This document shows, in pieces, positions 15,620 through 17,460 of a DNA stretch of 17,460 nt; within the stretch, counting starts at the first letter, position 1, and each line of letters starts with the position of its first letter. The DNA comes from Deltaproteobacteria bacterium (GTDB lineage: Bacteria; Myxococcota; Myxococcia; Myxococcales; Myxococcaceae), in the NCBI GenBank assembly GCA_016875515.1, contig VGRA01000003.1, positions 1-17,460 on the forward strand. The letters run 5' to 3'. Under the pieces are notes generated by a model that saw only the letters and a program-made list of their open reading frames with translations, made no database searches and was not told the DNA's origin. A program made the position numbers and the translations under genes.

Positions 15620-17460
15620 GCAAGGGCATTCAGCTGTTGCTCATCCTGTTGACCCTGCTCTTCGGCGGCTGGGCCAACGAGGCCTACGCCCAGTGCCCCG
15701 CCGGCACATGCCAGACGGGCACCTACGAGTGCAATTGCTACAACTACGAGTGCAACTGTTATAATTACAGCTGCAACTGCTACTGGTATCAATGCAACTG
15801 CTACACGCGCTGCTCTTGCTGGTACGTACCGCGGACGTGCTGTGACTGCTGGGGCTGCTGGGACTGCGGCTACTGGACGTGCAGCTGCTGGACGGAGTGC
15901 AGTTGGTGCCAGGCGTGCAGCACCTGCCGCGCCTGCAGCACCTGCCGCGCCTGCAGCAGGTGCCCCATCTGCACGTCCTTCGACTTCAATACGAACAACA
16001 GCCACTGCGGCGGGTGCAACCGGCCGTGCGGCAGCGGCACCAACTGCTGCGGCGCGGCCTGCCGGAACTACCAGACGGACTCCGCCAACTGCGGCAGCTG
16101 CGGGAACAACTGCGCCAACAGCTTCGGCAGCAACGGCATCTGTTGCAGCGGCGGCTGTAAGAACAAGGCCACGGACAACAACAACTGCGGCAGTTGCGGC
16201 AACGTCTGCACGGGCGGGAGGTTCTGCAGCAACGGCAGATGCGTCTGCCCGTCCGGCCAGTCGGACTGCGGCGGGGCCGGGTGCCGGAACCTCCAGAACG
16301 ACGCCAGCTACTGCGGCAGCTGCAGCACCAGCTGCATCTCCCAGTTCGGCGCCAGCGGCGGCATGTGCTGCTCCGGCACCTGCCGCAACAAGCTGAGTGA
16401 CAGCAACAACTGTGGCCGCTGCGGCAACGTCTGCACGGGCGGCAAGTTCTGCAGCAACGGCGCCTGCGTCTGCCCGTCCGGCTTGACGGACTGCAACGGC
16501 ATCTGCAGGAACCTTCAGACGGATGCCTCCAACTGCGGCACCTGCGGCAACGCGTGCCCGGCCTCCGCCAACACCTGCTGCTCCGGGTCCTGCAAGAACC
16601 TGCAGACGGACAACAACAACTGCGGCAGCTGCGCCAACGTGTGCAAGGGCGGCAAGTTCTGCTCCTCCGGCACCTGCGTCTGCCCGTCCGGCCAGACGGA
16701 CTGCGGCGGCACCTGCCGCAACCTCCAGAATGACGTCAATAACTGCGGCAGCTGCGGCAAGGTGTGCCCTGGCGGCAACAACTGCTGCTCCGGCACCTGC
16801 AGCAACCCGCAGACGGACAACAACAACTGCGGCGGCTGCGGCAAGGTGTGCACGGGCGGCAAGTTCTGCTCGTCCGGCACCTGCGTGTGCCCGGCGGGCC
16901 AGACGGATTGCAACGGCGTCTGCAAGAACCTGCAGAACGACGTCAGCAACTGCGGCGCCTGCAACAACGTCTGCCCCGCGGGCAACACCTGCTGCTCGGG
17001 GTCCTGCAAGAACCTGAAAACGGACGTCAACAACTGCGGCACCTGCGGCAAGAAGTGCACCGGCGGGAAGATCTGCAGCAACGGGAGCTGCGTGTGCCCG
17101 GCTGGCCAGACGGACTGCGGCGGCATCTGCAAGGACCTGCAGAACGACCTCAACAACTGCGGCAGCTGCGGCAACGTCTGCCAGGGCGGCAAGACATGCC
17201 AGGCGGGGGTGTGCAAGTGCCCCTCCGGCCAGGACTTCTGCGGCACGCCCTACCAGTGCAACTGCACCAATTACAGCTGCAACTGCACCACCTACCAGTG
17301 CAATTGCTACAACTACAGCTGCAACTGCTACTCGTACTCTTGCAACTGCTACTGGTACCAATGCAACTGCTACACGCGCTGCTCTTGCTGGTACGTACCG
17401 CGGACGTGCTGTGACTGCTGGGGCTGCTGGGACTGCGGCTACTGGACGTGCAGCTGCTGG
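15616..17460 (+). CDS. Secreted cysteine- and aromatic-rich repeat protein (partial, runs off the window)
   Basis: The frame is open for all 615 codons to the window edge. ATG 15616 overlaps the cytochrome stop and is preceded by AGGGG with an 8-nt spacer. A signal peptide (MSKGIQLLLILLTLLFGGW...AYA) probably ends before Gln26. By manual count about 132 of 615 residues are Cys. Layout: four heptads of type Y-x-C-N-C-Y-x (37-64); a Trp/Cys block with RCSCWYVPRTCCDCWGCWDC (65-92); CSTCRA hexapeptides (about 98-118); twelve Stig1-like modules with N-C-G-x-C-G-x-x-C cores (about 128-543); six more heptads (546-587); and a second copy of the Trp/Cys block (588-615). Stig1-type modules occur in secreted proteins and are expected to be disulfide-bonded. 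The aromatic-Cys heptads are not a family I know. Function is unknown; metal binding, cross-linked matrix and redox roles are all possible. Confidence 0.8.
   Translation, partial: MSKGIQLLLILLTLLFGGWANEAYAQCPAGTCQTGTYECNCYNYECNCYNYSCNCYWYQCNCYTRCSCWYVPRTCCDCWGCWDCGYWTCSCWTECSWCQACSTCRACSTCRACSRCPICTSFDFNTNNSHCGGCNRPCGSGTNCCGAACRNYQTDSANCGSCGNNCANSFGSNGICCSGGCKNKATDNNNCGSCGNVCTGGRFCSNGRCVCPSGQSDCGGAGCRNLQNDASYCGSCSTSCISQFGASGGMCCSGTCRNKLSDSNNCGRCGNVCTGGKFCSNGACVCPSGLTDCNGICRNLQTDASNCGTCGNACPASANTCCSGSCKNLQTDNNNCGSCANVCKGGKFCSSGTCVCPSGQTDCGGTCRNLQNDVNNCGSCGKVCPGGNNCCSGTCSNPQTDNNNCGGCGKVCTGGKFCSSGTCVCPAGQTDCNGVCKNLQNDVSNCGACNNVCPAGNTCCSGSCKNLKTDVNNCGTCGKKCTGGKICSNGSCVCPAGQTDCGGICKDLQNDLNNCGSCGNVCQGGKTCQAGVCKCPSGQDFCGTPYQCNCTNYSCNCTTYQCNCYNYSCNCYSYSCNCYWYQCNCYTRCSCWYVPRTCCDCWGCWDCGYWTCSCW
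15724..15807 (+). repeat. Four tandem 21-bp units coding Y-x-C-N-C-Y-x heptads (N-terminal block)
   Basis: Units read YECNCYN, YECNCYN, YSCNCYW and YQCNCYT. They sit just after the signal peptide and the CPAGTC segment of the Cys-rich protein. Synonymous codons vary between units (TGC AAT TGC, TGC AAC TGT), so the units are not recent identical copies. Confidence 0.9.
15772..15891 (+). repeat. 120-bp direct repeat, copy 1
   Basis: Matches 17341-17460 at 119 of 120 positions. The only difference I find is T at 15789 against C at 17358, a silent Tyr codon change. It encodes the last part of the heptad block and the Trp/Cys block. Identity stops sharply on the left side at 15772. Confidence 0.95.
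15916..15951 (+). repeat. Two perfect 18-bp tandem units coding CSTCRA
   Basis: TGCAGCACCTGCCGCGCC occurs twice in a row, followed by a partial third unit (TGCAGCAGG). They encode CSTCRA-CSTCRA-CSRC, a hexapeptide repeat with Cys every third residue. This is a likely site of slippage. Confidence 0.9.
16003..17247 (+). repeat. Tandem Stig1-like module array, alternating two module types
   Basis: Twelve modules share the core N-C-G-x-C-x-x-x-C. One type continues GGKFCSxGxCVCPSGQTDC (A); the other continues to a CCSGxC motif (B). The order read is B, B, A, B, A, B, A, B, A, B, A, A. The A+B pair repeats every 207-225 bp (69-75 residues); equivalent A cysteines fall at 16186, 16411, 16621, 16828 and 17035. 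Units differ at many positions, so they are older than the flanking 120-bp repeat. Confidence 0.85.
17251..17376 (+). repeat. Six tandem 21-bp units coding Y-x-C-N-C-(Y/T)-x heptads (C-terminal block)
   Basis: Units read YQCNCTN, YSCNCTT, YQCNCYN, YSCNCYS, YSCNCYW and YQCNCYT. The last unit and most of the one before it lie within the 120-bp repeat. There are two more units here than in the N-terminal block, showing copy-number change. Confidence 0.9.
17341..17460 (+). repeat. 120-bp direct repeat, copy 2 (reaches the window edge)
   Basis: Same sequence as 15772-15891 except for one silent base. The right end of the repeat is not visible because the window stops inside it, so the duplicated segment may be longer. 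Confidence 0.95.

Noticed and set aside
15592..17361. A 589-codon open frame on the minus strand opposite the cysteine-rich gene, Ala/Val-rich
   Set aside because: It is a by-product of TGC codons read backwards (GCA gives Ala) in repetitive DNA. It has no signal, motif or ribosome binding site, and the plus-strand frame has a signal peptide, good spacing and ordered repeats.
15724..17376. Tandem repeats as a CRISPR array
   Set aside because: Repeats are direct, contiguous, codon-phased and without spacers; they are coding repeats.
15616..17460. Reading the cysteine array as a multi-core RiPP precursor
   Set aside because: The product has a Sec-type signal peptide and large folded-type modules. 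No maturation enzyme (YcaO, radical SAM, LanM-like) is seen in the window. The adjacent cytochrome alone is not enough.

Overview
The window looks like part of a chromosome from a very GC-rich myxobacterium, probably of the Myxococcus/Corallococcus/Cystobacter type. This is inferred from style and not from a marker gene. Codon third positions are nearly all G or C. There are tandem lipoproteins with choice-of-anchor D (ASH/Hydin-like) domains, a DUF4142 exported protein, a SWIM-type SNF2 helicase and Stig1-like cysteine modules in a secreted protein. I see no rRNA, tRNA, CRISPR array, insertion sequence or phage gene.

Layout. 26-3729 (+): two consecutive lipoprotein genes with repeated anchor-D domains and different C-terminal heads. 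3803-5736 (+): a two-HKD phospholipase D/cardiolipin-synthase-like gene overlapping a small TPR protein gene. 5783-6608 (-): a DUF423 membrane protein and, upstream of it, a small protein with a CxxC...CxxC zinc knuckle. 6687-8119 (+): a HAD hydrolase, a possible 45-codon ORF, and a four-helix membrane protein joined to that ORF by an ATGA overlap. 8104-9931 (-): a SAM methyltransferase and a hypothetical lipoprotein. 10059-10704 (+): a DUF4142 gene interrupted by two single-base deletions. 10747-14331 (-): a large SWIM/SNF2 helicase. 14409 to the window end (+): the most unusual locus.

That last locus is a tight cluster of three genes for exported products. They are a PilX-like pilin-type protein, a small c-type cytochrome, and a very cysteine-rich secreted protein that runs off the right edge. 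Gene spacing is 11 nt and then a 4-nt ATGA overlap, so the three are probably co-transcribed, and the last two may be translationally coupled. The cysteine-rich product has a signal peptide and about 130 cysteines in 615 visible codons. It contains heptads of the form Tyr-x-Cys-Asn-Cys-(Tyr/Thr)-x next to a Trp/Cys block. After twelve Stig1-like modules the heptad and Trp/Cys blocks appear again. A 120-bp stretch of the two blocks is 119/120 identical at the DNA level. The cytochrome has one CxxCH haem site but no methionine after it in the mature protein; a cysteine sits where the distal methionine is usually found. A pilin-like protein, a redox protein with unusual predicted haem ligation and a cysteine/aromatic polymer-like protein together suggest an extracellular structure with thiol, metal or electron-transfer chemistry. 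That function is inference.
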